In this document: piece by piece, positions 1 to 7,024 of the stretch
How positions within the stretch are numbered: position 1 is the first letter of the stretch
Layout of the letters: the number at the start of each line of letters is the position of its first letter
NCBI RefSeq assembly: GCF_049856175.1
Contig: NZ_JBNDNA010000013.1
Span: 1 to 64,000 of the forward strand
Origin: JB111 sp049856175
Lineage (GTDB): Bacteria > Actinomycetota > Actinomycetes > Actinomycetales > Actinomycetaceae
Direction of reading: 5' to 3'
Length of the DNA: 64,000 bases
The notes under the pieces: model-generated
What the model was told of the DNA's origin: nothing
Seen by the model: the letters and a program-made list of their open reading frames with translations, nothing else
The model's database searches: none
Position numbers and translations under genes: made by a program

Positions 1-2
1 CC

Positions 3-434
3 CAGGGCAAGATCGAACGCTTCTGGCAGACCCTGAACAAGCGCCTCGCCACCCGGCCAGCCGACACCCTCGCCCACCTCCAGGACGAACTCGACGACTT
101 CCGCGACTACTACAACAACGACCGCCCTCATCGCGGCATCGGCCGACAGACCCCCGCCCACGCCTACCAGCTCATCCCCCCGGCGACCCCCACCCCGCCC
201 GGCGACCCCGACCTGTGGCGAGTGCGCTACGACACCGTCGACCGCGACGGAAAGATCAGCCTGCGCCACAGCGGCCGCATGCTGCACCTCGGCATCGGCC
301 GCGCCCACGCCCGCACCGAGATCACCTGCCTGGTCCACAACGACCACGCCACCGTGCTGGACGCCTCCACCGGCGAGATCCTCAGCGAACACACCCTGAA
401 CCCCGCACACACCTACCAACGAAAAAACGGCTGA
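3..434 (+). CDS. IS481-like transposase, C-terminal fragment cut by window edge
   Basis: The reading frame is open from the left window edge and ends at 434. It starts inside the DDE/rve integrase core: an ERFWQTLN segment holds the probable third catalytic acidic residue, and a YYNNDRPHRGIG segment follows, which is the usual end of the catalytic core in IS481/IS3-type transposases. About 80 residues of small C-terminal domain follow, containing GKISLRHSGR. The function would be cut-and-paste or copy-out transposition of the element. The codons are as GC-rich as the rest of the window. The N-terminal HTH and first two catalytic residues lie outside, so integrity cannot be judged. The family assignment rests on the rve core motif and the terminus just downstream; IS3 is the less likely alternative. 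Confidence 0.8.
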   Translation, partial: QGKIERFWQTLNKRLATRPADTLAHLQDELDDFRDYYNNDRPHRGIGRQTPAHAYQLIPPATPTPPGDPDLWRVRYDTVDRDGKISLRHSGRMLHLGIGRAHARTEITCLVHNDHATVLDASTGEILSEHTLNPAHTYQRKNG

Positions 435-461
435 ACCCCCGTCACCGGGGGTTCAGCCGTT
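426..461 (+). terminator. Perfect hairpin over the transposase stop codon
   Basis: Arms at 426-441 and 446-461 are perfectly complementary over 16 bp with a 4-nt TCAC loop. The stop codon of the transposase (432-434) lies inside the left arm. There is no T-tract. A hairpin this strong at the end of an IS gene is best read as a terminator, or as a block to transcription running between the element and the adjacent tRNA gene. Confidence 0.7.
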
Positions 462-464
462 CAC

Positions 465-483
465 GATGTCCTGGGACATCACA
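465..483 (+). mobile_element. Probable right terminal inverted repeat of the IS481-like element
   Basis: The segment includes GATGTCC-TG-GGACATC, a short palindrome, and ends ...ACATCACA. Read inward from the element's outer end it begins TGTGATGTCC, matching the TGT-starting terminal repeats of IS481-type elements. The left end is outside the window, so the exact boundary and any target duplication cannot be confirmed. Confidence 0.5.
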
Positions 484-487
484 TGCG

Positions 488-572
488 TGTCCGGAGGGGG
501 ACTTGAACCCCCACGCCCTAATACGGGCACTAGCACCTCAAGCTAGCGCGTCTGCCATTCCGCCACCCGGAC
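488..572 (-). tRNA. tRNA-Leu (anticodon GAG)
   Basis: The reverse complement folds as an 85-nt class II tRNA. The acceptor stem is GTCCGGG pairing with TCCGGAC (one G-U pair) with discriminator A. The D-arm contains GGCGGAATGGCAGAC. The anticodon stem CTAGC/GCTAG closes the loop TTGAGGT, giving anticodon GAG for CUC codons. A long variable arm is followed by a GGGGG-TTCAAGT-CCCCC T-arm. No CCA is encoded. The long variable arm and length fit tRNA-Leu. The 3' end lies only about 4 nt from the probable end of the IS element. Confidence 0.93.
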
Positions 573-893
573 AGGGTGTCTGTTCGGCTCCCGGATCGCT
601 CCGCGTCACCTGAACAACGACGGAAACTCTAACACGCGGCCTCCGCCGATCCACGGTCGTGCCGGGCCACCAGGACGTGAGTCGCGGCACGCTCGTGCGC
701 GCCCCGACCGGGGCCGTCGACACCCGGTCCGCCCGCCGCCGACCGCACACTCGACGACCACCAACCGCACACTCGGCGAACCGGGGTTGGCGGGTCGGGC
801 TTGACAGCGTCACCGCTCGACCGGACGATACCGACACCTGAATCGCTTGTCAGGTTCGCGGTCTGCCGGCCCCACCGATCCGAGGAGGCTCGC
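573..893. other. Intergenic stretch between tRNA-Leu and tetR
   Basis: No credible gene is visible in this 321-base stretch; the short open frames here lack a ribosome site and have no recognisable motif. The half nearest the tRNA would carry the tRNA promoter reading leftward. The right half holds a TTGACA hexamer (801-806) and an ACCTGA...TCAGGT inverted repeat, described separately. Confidence 0.6.
801..855 (+). promoter_or_regulatory. Putative tetR promoter and operator
   Basis: A consensus -35 hexamer TTGACA lies at 801-806, with weak -10 candidates around 824-832. Downstream, ACCTGA (836-841) and TCAGGT (850-855) form a perfect 6-bp inverted repeat with an 8-bp spacer, a size typical of TetR-family operators. 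It sits about 40 bp upstream of the tetR start, so autorepression is plausible. The operator assignment is inference. Confidence 0.4.
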
Positions 894-1565
894 ATGAGCG
901 CCCGCCCCACCACCGCCCGCGGCACCCGGACCAGGGCCACGATCCTCGCCGCCGCGACGGACGTGTTCGCCAAGCACGGGTACCACGACGCCTCGGTCGC
1001 ACGGATCACCGAGCGCGCCGGCGTGGGCCAGGGGACGTTCTACCTGTACTTCGACACCAAGCTGTCGGTGTTCGAGGAGGTCGTCCGCGACCTCAACTCC
1101 CGGGTCCGCCGCGCGATGTTCACCGCGAGCTCGGAGGAGGACGACCGCCTCGCCGCCGAGCGCGCGGGCTTCGCCGCCTTCTTCCGGTTCACCGCCGAGA
1201 ACCCCGCGCTGTACCGGATCATGCGGCAGGCCGAGTTCGTCGCCTCGGACGTCCTGCACATCCACTACGAGACCATCGCCCGCGGGTACACGTCCGGCCT
1301 GCGCGCCGCCCAGGCGAGCGGCGAGGTCGCCGCCGACCTCGACCCGGAGGCCGTCGCCTGGGCCCTCATGGGGGTCGGCGAGCTCGTCGGCATGCGCTGG
1401 GTGATGAGGGAGCGCGACGCCGACGAGCCCGGGCCACCGCGGTCGCCCGAGCACGGGCTCCCCGAGAAGATCCTCGACTCGGTCATGGCCGTGGTCGAAC
1501 GCGGGCTCCGGCCGCCGGAGGACCCGGCCTCCACCAGCACTGACTCTCAAGGAGAGACGCCGTGA
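894..1565 (+). CDS. TetR/AcrR family transcriptional regulator
   Basis: This 223-residue protein has a TetR N-terminal DNA-binding domain: residues about 10-55 read TRATILAAATDVFAKHGY, then VARITERAGVGQGTFYLYF, the classic helix-turn-helix. A variable helical ligand-binding domain follows, and there is a disordered Pro/Ser/Thr-rich tail of about 35 residues. The ATG at 894 has AGGAGG five bases upstream and is preferred over the longer open frame starting at 801. The stop overlaps a GTG start of what was an SDR oxidoreductase, so it probably once regulated that enzyme's operon. The ligand cannot be read from sequence. The inverted repeat upstream is a candidate self-operator. Confidence 0.9.
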   Translation: MSARPTTARGTRTRATILAAATDVFAKHGYHDASVARITERAGVGQGTFYLYFDTKLSVFEEVVRDLNSRVRRAMFTASSEEDDRLAAERAGFAAFFRFTAENPALYRIMRQAEFVASDVLHIHYETIARGYTSGLRAAQASGEVAADLDPEAVAWALMGVGELVGMRWVMRERDADEPGPPRSPEHGLPEKILDSVMAVVERGLRPPEDPASTSTDSQGETP

Positions 1566-1633
1566 CCAGCCTCAACGGCAAGCGCGCAGTCCTCACCGGA
1601 GGGCGACGCGGCACCGGCCGGGCCCGGCCATAG
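1562..1633 (+). pseudogene. 5' remnant of a short-chain dehydrogenase/reductase gene
   Basis: A GTG codon overlaps the tetR stop (GTGA), preceded by AAGGAGAG. It opens a 23-codon frame whose product has LNGKRAVLTGG followed by RRGTGRA. This is the start of an SDR enzyme, with the TGxxxGxG dinucleotide-binding motif, and then it stops at 1631-1633. No further SDR sequence is seen in any frame before the next gene at 1703. I read this as the surviving 5' end of a deleted SDR gene. A genuine 23-residue peptide is possible but unlikely. Confidence 0.6.
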
Positions 1634-1702
1634 GATCTGCCCGTGCCCTCCCCCGTGCCCATGCCGTCCCGGCGCGCCGTCGCGGCCCGGGGGCACTGAC
1701 CC

Positions 1703-2482
1703 GTGCGGCCGGACGAGATCGAGGCGCTCCGTGACGCGGGCGGCCGCCGGACGCGGCGCCAGTGGCTCGTCGTCGCCCTCGTCACGGTGCTGGTCGCTCT
1801 CGTCCCGGTCGGGATCTACGTCGTCACCGGCAATCTCGACCACCTGCTCGGGAACAGCGAGGAGGTCACCGCGCGCGTCGAGCGGGTCGAGACCGACGGT
1901 AGCTGCCGGGGGCGGCCGGTCGACCGGCTCGACGTGGAGGTCAGCTGGACGGTCGACGGCACCTCCGGGCACGGGTCCTACTCCCGGTGCGACGAGCGGC
2001 TCGCGGTGGGCGACTCCGTCCAGGTGTGGGTCGCACCGAACGGCACCATGTCGCCCGAGTCCCCTACCGAGCTCCGGTCCGGCCTCCTGGTCGGCAGTGT
2101 TCTCCTCGCGCTGGCCGGCGCAGGGAGCGGCGCGGCGATGATCCTCATGAACCGGGGCCGGCGACGACGCCTGCTCGCCGCACGGACCGCTCCGCTGGGC
2201 CCGCCCGTCCGCGTCCGGGTGAAGCAGCTCGGACGCGGGCGGGCCACCGTGCGCCTCGTCGACCCGGCCCCCGGGGTGGTCGATCCGAGGCCCAGCGCCG
2301 TGCCGGTCATCCACTTCCGGCCCGGGCGTCGGCCCGGGACGATGACCACGTTCGGGATCCTCGGCGAGTGGTGGCTGCACGTGGCGCCGATCGGCGACCC
2401 CCGCCGTCAGCACGGCGTCCTCGTCCGGGGCGACGAGCGCCTGTGGGTCGAGTTCCGCCTGCCCCCGCGGAAGCGGCAGTAG
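1703..2482 (+). CDS. Hypothetical two-TM membrane protein (DUF3592-like layout)
   Basis: The predicted 259-residue protein has a charged N-terminus, a membrane segment at about 21-43, an outside domain of about 80 residues with two cysteines (about 68 and 96) that could pair, a second membrane segment at about 127-149, and a basic cytoplasmic tail of about 110 residues. The TM / beta-rich outside domain / TM order resembles DUF3592 proteins, in which the middle part contains a GDSVQVWVAP-like turn. The GTG start at 1703 follows a weak purine stretch, so the start is uncertain. No enzyme motif is seen. It stands alone between the tetR remnant and the ABC operon. Confidence 0.65.
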   Translation: MRPDEIEALRDAGGRRTRRQWLVVALVTVLVALVPVGIYVVTGNLDHLLGNSEEVTARVERVETDGSCRGRPVDRLDVEVSWTVDGTSGHGSYSRCDERLAVGDSVQVWVAPNGTMSPESPTELRSGLLVGSVLLALAGAGSGAAMILMNRGRRRRLLAARTAPLGPPVRVRVKQLGRGRATVRLVDPAPGVVDPRPSAVPVIHFRPGRRPGTMTTFGILGEWWLHVAPIGDPRRQHGVLVRGDERLWVEFRLPPRKRQ

Positions 2483-2554
2483 GCGCGGATCCCGCCTGCT
2501 CCCTCGCCCCGGCACCTCGTCCCGCGCCCCTCGTCCCGCGCGACCGTTCCCGCC

Positions 2555-2584
2555 TGACAGGTGTCACACGGACCTCGTGACACC
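2555..2584 (+). promoter_or_regulatory. Cluster of TGACA/TGTCA half-sites, candidate response-regulator operator
   Basis: GGTGTCAC (2560-2567) and GTGACACC (2577-2584) form a perfect 8-bp inverted repeat with a 9-bp spacer. An additional TGACA (2555-2559) makes a second tight palindrome, TGACA-GG-TGTCA. The cluster ends 43 bp before the ABC ATPase start. Dyads of this kind are typical of NarL/FixJ-type regulator sites, and the operon ends with such a regulator. Autoregulation is therefore likely but inferred. Confidence 0.5.
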
Positions 2585-2626
2585 ACCCCATCGCGAACTC
2601 GCCCGCGCCACGCCCATGCTCGGGGC

Positions 2627-3631
2627 ATGACCGCACCTGCACCCGCCGCTCCGCCGTCGGTCCCGCCCGCCGTCGAGCTCGTCGGCCTGCGCAGGACGTT
2701 CGGCACCGGACAGGGCGTCGTCCGGGCCGTCGACGGGCTCGACCTGACGATCGCCCCGGGCGAGGTCGTCGCGTTCCTCGGCCCCAACGGTGCCGGCAAG
2801 ACGACGACGCTCGACATCGTCCTCGGCCTGACCGAGGCGAGCGCCGGGACCGCCCGCGTGTTCGGCCGTCCCCCGCGCGAGGCGGTCGCCGCCGGGCGAG
2901 TCTCCGCGGTCCTCCAGTCCGGCGGCCTGCTGCGGGACCTCAGCGTGCGGGAGACGGTCACCCTCGTCGCGTCGACGTTCCCGTCCCACGAGCCGGTCGA
3001 CGACGTCATGGCGCGCGCCGGCATCTCGGGCATCGCGGGCCGAAGGATCGCCAAGTGCTCCGGCGGCGAGCAGCAGCGCGTGCGGTTCGCGCTCGCCCTG
3101 CTGCCCGACCCGGACCTCATCGTCCTCGACGAGCCCACCGCCGGAATGGACGTCGCCGCCCGCCGCGACTTCTGGTCGACCATGCACGACGACGCCGACG
3201 CCGGGCGCACGATCGTCTTCGCCACCCACTACCTCGAGGAGGCCGACGCGTTCGCCGACCGGATCGTCATGGTCGCCGACGGCCGCATCGTCGCCGACGG
3301 CACGACGGCGCAGATCCGGTCGCGCGCGTCGGGTCGGACGGTGACGGCGGACGTCGATCCCGCCCGGTTCGACGCGACCGTCGCCGGCCTGCGGGCGCTG
3401 AAGGGCGTGCACTCGGTCGGGGCCGACGGCACGCGGGTCGCCGTACGTGCGACCGACACCGACCTCGTCGCACGGACGCTGCTCACCGAGCTCGGCGGAA
3501 GCAGCCTCGAGATCACCTCGGGCTCGCTGGAGAGCGCGTTCGTCTCGATCACCGGTCGCGCCCCGCTCGACAGTCCGGACGGCGACGACGTCGCCGGGGC
3601 CCGCGCCTCGACACTCGGAGCCACGCGATGA
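2627..3631 (+). CDS. ABC transporter ATP-binding protein (ABC-2/drug-export type)
   Basis: This 334-residue ATPase has Walker A GPNGAGKT (about 52-59), a signature CSGGEQQR (about 144-151), Walker B LIVLDEP (about 164-170) and the switch histidine in ATHYLEEAD (about 201). The 100-residue C-terminal extension, with a beta-rich regulatory part, is typical of DrrA/NatA-type exporters. The ATG at 2627 is chosen because the product starts shortly before the NBD; the longer frame from 2561 would run through the inverted-repeat operator. The gene overlaps the permease by 4 bp (ATGA). The histidine kinase and regulator that follow suggest a stress- or drug-sensing efflux module. The substrate is unknown. 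Confidence 0.93.
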   Translation: MTAPAPAAPPSVPPAVELVGLRRTFGTGQGVVRAVDGLDLTIAPGEVVAFLGPNGAGKTTTLDIVLGLTEASAGTARVFGRPPREAVAAGRVSAVLQSGGLLRDLSVRETVTLVASTFPSHEPVDDVMARAGISGIAGRRIAKCSGGEQQRVRFALALLPDPDLIVLDEPTAGMDVAARRDFWSTMHDDADAGRTIVFATHYLEEADAFADRIVMVADGRIVADGTTAQIRSRASGRTVTADVDPARFDATVAGLRALKGVHSVGADGTRVAVRATDTDLVARTLLTELGGSSLEITSGSLESAFVSITGRAPLDSPDGDDVAGARASTLGATR

Positions 3632-4392
3632 ACGCCACCTACTTCCGCATCGAGATGACGCGGCTCGGCCGCGACGTCACGGCCCTGTTCTTCGTCGGGA
3701 TCCTGCCCGCGGTCCTCTACGTGATCTTCGGCGCCGTGCAGTCCTACGGCGAGATCGAGCTCGCGCACGGCAACGTGGCGATGACCGTGATGATCGCGAT
3801 GGCCGCCTACGGCGCGGTCACCGCCACGACGAGCCTGGGCGGGATGGCCGCGGTCGAGCGGATGCAGGGCTGGGGCCGGCAGCTGGGGCTGACCCCGATG
3901 ACCGACACCGGGTTCGTCGCAGTCAAGGCCTCCGTCGCGCTCGTCGTCTCGCTCGTCCCGGTCACACTCATCTATGTCCTCGGCGCGGTCACGGGCGCCT
4001 CGGGCGACCCCGCGGCCTGGGTGCTGTCCGCCGCGGTCATCGTCGTCGGGGCCGTGACGTTCGCGCTGTTCGGCCTCGCCGTCGGCCAGATCTTCCGCAG
4101 CGAGGCGTCGGTGAGCGCAGCGTCGGGCCTGCTCGTCGTCCTCGCCTTCCTCGGCAACGTGTTTTTCCCGCTGTCCGGGATCATGCTGCAGATCGCCACG
4201 TTCACGCCGCTCTACGGCTACGTCGCGCTCGCCCGCCGGCCCGTCACCGACGGTGTCCCGCTCCAGACCGGGATGGGCGACCCCGGTCCCGCGGAACCCC
4301 TGTGGGTACCCGTGGTTAACCTCGTCGTGTGGACGATCGTGTTCGCCGCCCTGGCGGTGTGGAACGTGCGGCGCGGACGGGCGCGCCAATGA
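3628..4392 (+). CDS. ABC-2 type permease
   Basis: This 254-residue integral membrane protein has about six hydrophobic segments: ALFFVGILPAVLYVIFGAV near 21-39, TVMIAMAAYGAV, a third around 97-120, a pair around 130-155, a fifth with LLVVLAFLGNVFFPLSG, and a last near the C-terminus. This is the ABC-2 (DrrB/YadH-like) layout. It would form the membrane channel for the ATPase just upstream, whose stop codon it overlaps (ATGA). It in turn overlaps the kinase by 4 bp (ATGA), so all four genes are translationally coupled. Confidence 0.9.
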   Translation: MNATYFRIEMTRLGRDVTALFFVGILPAVLYVIFGAVQSYGEIELAHGNVAMTVMIAMAAYGAVTATTSLGGMAAVERMQGWGRQLGLTPMTDTGFVAVKASVALVVSLVPVTLIYVLGAVTGASGDPAAWVLSAAVIVVGAVTFALFGLAVGQIFRSEASVSAASGLLVVLAFLGNVFFPLSGIMLQIATFTPLYGYVALARRPVTDGVPLQTGMGDPGPAEPLWVPVVNLVVWTIVFAALAVWNVRRGRARQ

Positions 4393-5591
4393 TCGACGAA
4401 CGCGAGGAGCAGGACAGGAGGTCCGGGGCGCCGCACGTCGCGGACCCCCGGCCCGCCCCCGCGCAACCGGCCGACCGCTCGCCCACGCCCGCCGGGACCT
4501 CGGACGTGGACGAGGCCCGGTCGTCGACCGACCCGTGGGACCAGATCGGCTGGCTGATGGCCGCCATCTGGCTGGTCTTCCTCATCTTCCCGGTCCTGGC
4601 CGTGCTTGACCAGGTCGAGCCCGTGCTGCTCCAGGTGCTCGACCTCGTGCTCATCGCCGTCTTCGCGGTCGTCTACTGCTGGGCGTTCCGCACGCTCCCC
4701 GAGTGCGCCGGTCCCGACCGCGTCCGGCACGGCATCAGGTACCTCGCCGTGCTCGTCGTCCTGGCCGTGACGGTCGGCCTCTCGCTGGGATTCAACGCGT
4801 TCGCCATGTGCACCTACCTCGTGGCGCTCGCGATCTACACGTTCCCCCCGCTGCCCGGGATGATCTTCACGGCCGGCGTGCTCCTCGCGGCGACGCTCGG
4901 ACCCTGGCTGATCGCGCCCGCCGACGAACCCTGGTGGCTCTTCGGCCCGATCATCCTGCTCGTGGCGGTCGCCTGCTTCATCCCCGTGCGCCTCGACGAG
5001 CGCGCCGACCGGCAGCGCCGCCTCGAGGCCGAGCTGACGATCACCGCCGAGCGCGACCGCGTGGCCCGCGACGTGCACGATGTGCTCGGCCACTCCCTCA
5101 CCGTCATCACCGTGAAGTCCGAGCTGGCCGAACGGCTCGTCGACGTCGACCCCGGGCGCGCGAAGGACGAGATCGCCCAGGTGCGCTCGCTCTCCCGGCA
5201 GGCGCTGGCCGAGATCCGGGCCACCGTGGCCGGCCTGCGGGTCGCCCGCCTCGTCGACGAGCGCGAGGCCGCCCAGGTCGCCCTCGCGGGCGCCGGCATC
5301 GCGGTCGACCTGCCCGGCGACGCCGACGTCGTCGACCCCCGGCACCGCATCACCCTCGCGTGGGCCCTGAGGGAGGCCGTCACCAACGTCGTGCGGCACT
5401 CGGGGGCGAGCAGGTGCACCGTGCGCTGGTCGGGGTCGAGCCTCGTCGTCGACGACGACGGACGGGGCACGTCCGGGCGCGAGGGCAACGGCCTGCGGGG
5501 GCTGCGCGAGCGGGTCCGCCAGGCAGGCGGCACCGTGACGGTCGGCCCCGGGCCGGACGGGACCGGCACGAGGCTGGAGGTCCTGCTGTGA
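4389..5591 (+). CDS. Sensor histidine kinase, DesK/NarL-partner type (HisKA_3)
   Basis: The 400-residue protein starts with about 50 disordered residues, then has five or six membrane segments between about 53 and 200, then a HisKA_3 dimerisation region whose phosphorylated histidine is in ARDVHDVLGHS (about H230), and finally a HATPase_c domain with REAVTNVVRHS and DDDGRGTSGREGNGLRGL. A polytopic sensor without a large outside loop is the DesK arrangement, which senses membrane state. It lies between the ABC permease and the cognate regulator with 4-bp overlaps on both sides, so it probably controls expression of the exporter. Confidence 0.93.
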   Translation: MIDEREEQDRRSGAPHVADPRPAPAQPADRSPTPAGTSDVDEARSSTDPWDQIGWLMAAIWLVFLIFPVLAVLDQVEPVLLQVLDLVLIAVFAVVYCWAFRTLPECAGPDRVRHGIRYLAVLVVLAVTVGLSLGFNAFAMCTYLVALAIYTFPPLPGMIFTAGVLLAATLGPWLIAPADEPWWLFGPIILLVAVACFIPVRLDERADRQRRLEAELTITAERDRVARDVHDVLGHSLTVITVKSELAERLVDVDPGRAKDEIAQVRSLSRQALAEIRATVAGLRVARLVDEREAAQVALAGAGIAVDLPGDADVVDPRHRITLAWALREAVTNVVRHSGASRCTVRWSGSSLVVDDDGRGTSGREGNGLRGLRERVRQAGGTVTVGPGPDGTGTRLEVLL

Positions 5592-6193
5592 TCCGGGTGC
5601 TGCTCGCCGACGACCAGGCACTCGTGCGCGGCGCGCTGGCCGCGCTGCTCGACCTCGAGGGCGACATCGAGGTCGTCGCCCAGGTGGGGAGCGGTGACGA
5701 GGTCGTCGCCGCCGCCCGCACGTCCGAGGCGCAGGTGTGCCTGCTGGACATCGAGATGCCCGGGCTCGACGGCATCGAGGCCGCCCGGGCGCTGGCCGCC
5801 GAGCTGCCCACCACGCGCTCGCTCGTGGTGACGACCTTCGGCCGGCCCGGCTACCTGCGGCGGGCGCTCGAGGCGGGCGCGAGCGGGTTCGTCGTCAAGG
5901 ACACCCCCGCGGGCGAGCTGGCCGAGGCCGTGCGCCGGGTCCACGCTGGGCTCCGGGTCGTCGACCCCTCGCTCGCGTCGGAGTCCCTCGCGGCGGGCGC
6001 GAACCCGCTGACGGACCGGGAGCGCGACGTGCTGCGCGCGACCCTCGACGGCTCGCCGGTCGCCCAGATCGCGGCCGCCGTCCACCTCTCGCCCGGGACG
6101 GTGCGGAACTACCTCTCGAGCGCGATCGGCAAGACCGGCTCGAGCACCCGGGCCCAGGCGGCACAGGTCGCCCGCGAGCGCGGCTGGCTCTGA
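5588..6193 (+). CDS. NarL/FixJ-family response regulator (DesR-like)
   Basis: This 201-residue regulator has a receiver domain with the acidic pair D8-D9, phosphoacceptor D54 (LLDIEMPG), T82 and K104. A LuxR-type helix-turn-helix starts near 140 (PLTDRERDVLRA, then IAAAVHLSPGTVRNYLSSAI). The GTG start overlaps the kinase stop (GTGA). It is the last gene of the four-gene operon and the obvious partner of the kinase. The TGTCA/TGACA repeats upstream of the ABC ATPase are its best candidate binding site. Confidence 0.95.
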   Translation: MIRVLLADDQALVRGALAALLDLEGDIEVVAQVGSGDEVVAAARTSEAQVCLLDIEMPGLDGIEAARALAAELPTTRSLVVTTFGRPGYLRRALEAGASGFVVKDTPAGELAEAVRRVHAGLRVVDPSLASESLAAGANPLTDRERDVLRATLDGSPVAQIAAAVHLSPGTVRNYLSSAIGKTGSSTRAQAAQVARERGWL

Positions 6194-6204
6194 GGCCGGC
6201 GGGT

Positions 6205-6225
6205 CCGGAGCAGGGCAGGCTCCGG
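6205..6225 (+). terminator. Possible terminator between convergent genes
   Basis: CCGGAGC (6205-6211) and GCTCCGG (6219-6225) are perfect 7-bp arms around a 7-nt loop, 12 bp after the regulator stop and before the convergent gene's stop at 6252. It has no T-tract, which is common in high-GC actinobacteria. The stem is short, so it may be weak. Confidence 0.4.
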
Positions 6226-6251
6226 GCGTGCGCTGGTCCGGTCCGGCCGCG

Positions 6252-7010
6252 TCAGTACTCCCAGGCCCAGCCGCTCCCGGTGCCCGACGGGTCGTAGACG
6301 AGCGTGCCGCTCTCGGCGGCCACGTCGAGGACGACGTAGCCGGAGTCCGTCTCGCCGGGCAGCAGCGAGGGCGCCACGAGCTCGTCGAGCGTGTAGCAGG
6401 ACCACGAGGCGTCGGTCAGCGTCCCGGGCTGCTCGGTGCCGTCCGGGCCGAGGACGGTGAAGAAGTCGGCCGCGAGGGGCAGGAACACGTCCTCCGGGTT
6501 CTCCGCCTCCGCGCCCGCCGCCTCGGCCATCGCCGCGGTCACCTCGACGACGAGGAAGTGCCCGTTGACCGGGTCGAACTGCTCGTCGACGCGGCTGGGG
6601 CAGCTCTGCGCGGTCTCGATCGACGTGACGACGAGCTCGACGAGCGGCTCGCCGTCGTCGTCGGCGAGGCCCGCGACCTGGCCGACGTCGCGCAGCAGGT
6701 GGTCGCCGACGAGCTCGGGCGCGGCGTCGCCGGACGCGCCGTCGTCGGGGCCGTCGGACGAGGAGTCCGTGGACGAGTCGGTTCCCGGCGCGGCGGGCCG
6801 GTCGCCCGTGGTGGTGGCGACGCCGTCCGGCAGGAGCGAGCCGGCGTCGACCGGGACCTCCTCTGCCAGGGACAGCGGGACGGGGTCCCCGGCGTCGTCG
6901 ACCGGGGAGGTGCGGGCCGGCCCGGCACCGGCGGTCAGCGTCAGCGTGAGCGGGAGCCCGACGCCGAGGGCGGCGCCTCCCGCGAGCAGGGTCTTCGTGA
7001 TCGGTCGCAT
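6252..7010 (-). CDS. Secreted or membrane-anchored protein of unknown function
   Basis: The 252-residue product has a short basic start, a hydrophobic segment at about 8-28 (signal peptide or anchor, no lipobox cysteine), an acidic Ser/Asp/Pro-rich linker to about residue 95, and a folded C-terminal domain of about 150 residues. Two cysteines (QSCPSR and SWSCYT) may form a disulfide. The domain, with HFLVVEVTAAM and DFFTVLGPDG, resembles DUF4352-type extracellular beta domains, but this is a tentative reading. It starts 14 bp after the end of the FG-GAP gene and is probably co-transcribed with it, which suggests both act outside the cell. Confidence 0.7.
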   Translation of the reverse strand: MRPITKTLLAGGAALGVGLPLTLTLTAGAGPARTSPVDDAGDPVPLSLAEEVPVDAGSLLPDGVATTTGDRPAAPGTDSSTDSSSDGPDDGASGDAAPELVGDHLLRDVGQVAGLADDDGEPLVELVVTSIETAQSCPSRVDEQFDPVNGHFLVVEVTAAMAEAAGAEAENPEDVFLPLAADFFTVLGPDGTEQPGTLTDASWSCYTLDELVAPSLLPGETDSGYVVLDVAAESGTLVYDPSGTGSGWAWEY

Positions 7011-7024
7011 GCCTGTCTCCCCCG

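Noticed and set aside
3..572. tRNA-integrated prophage or genomic island
   Set aside because: Only an IS-type transposase is visible; there is no tyrosine integrase, and no duplicated tRNA end in the window.
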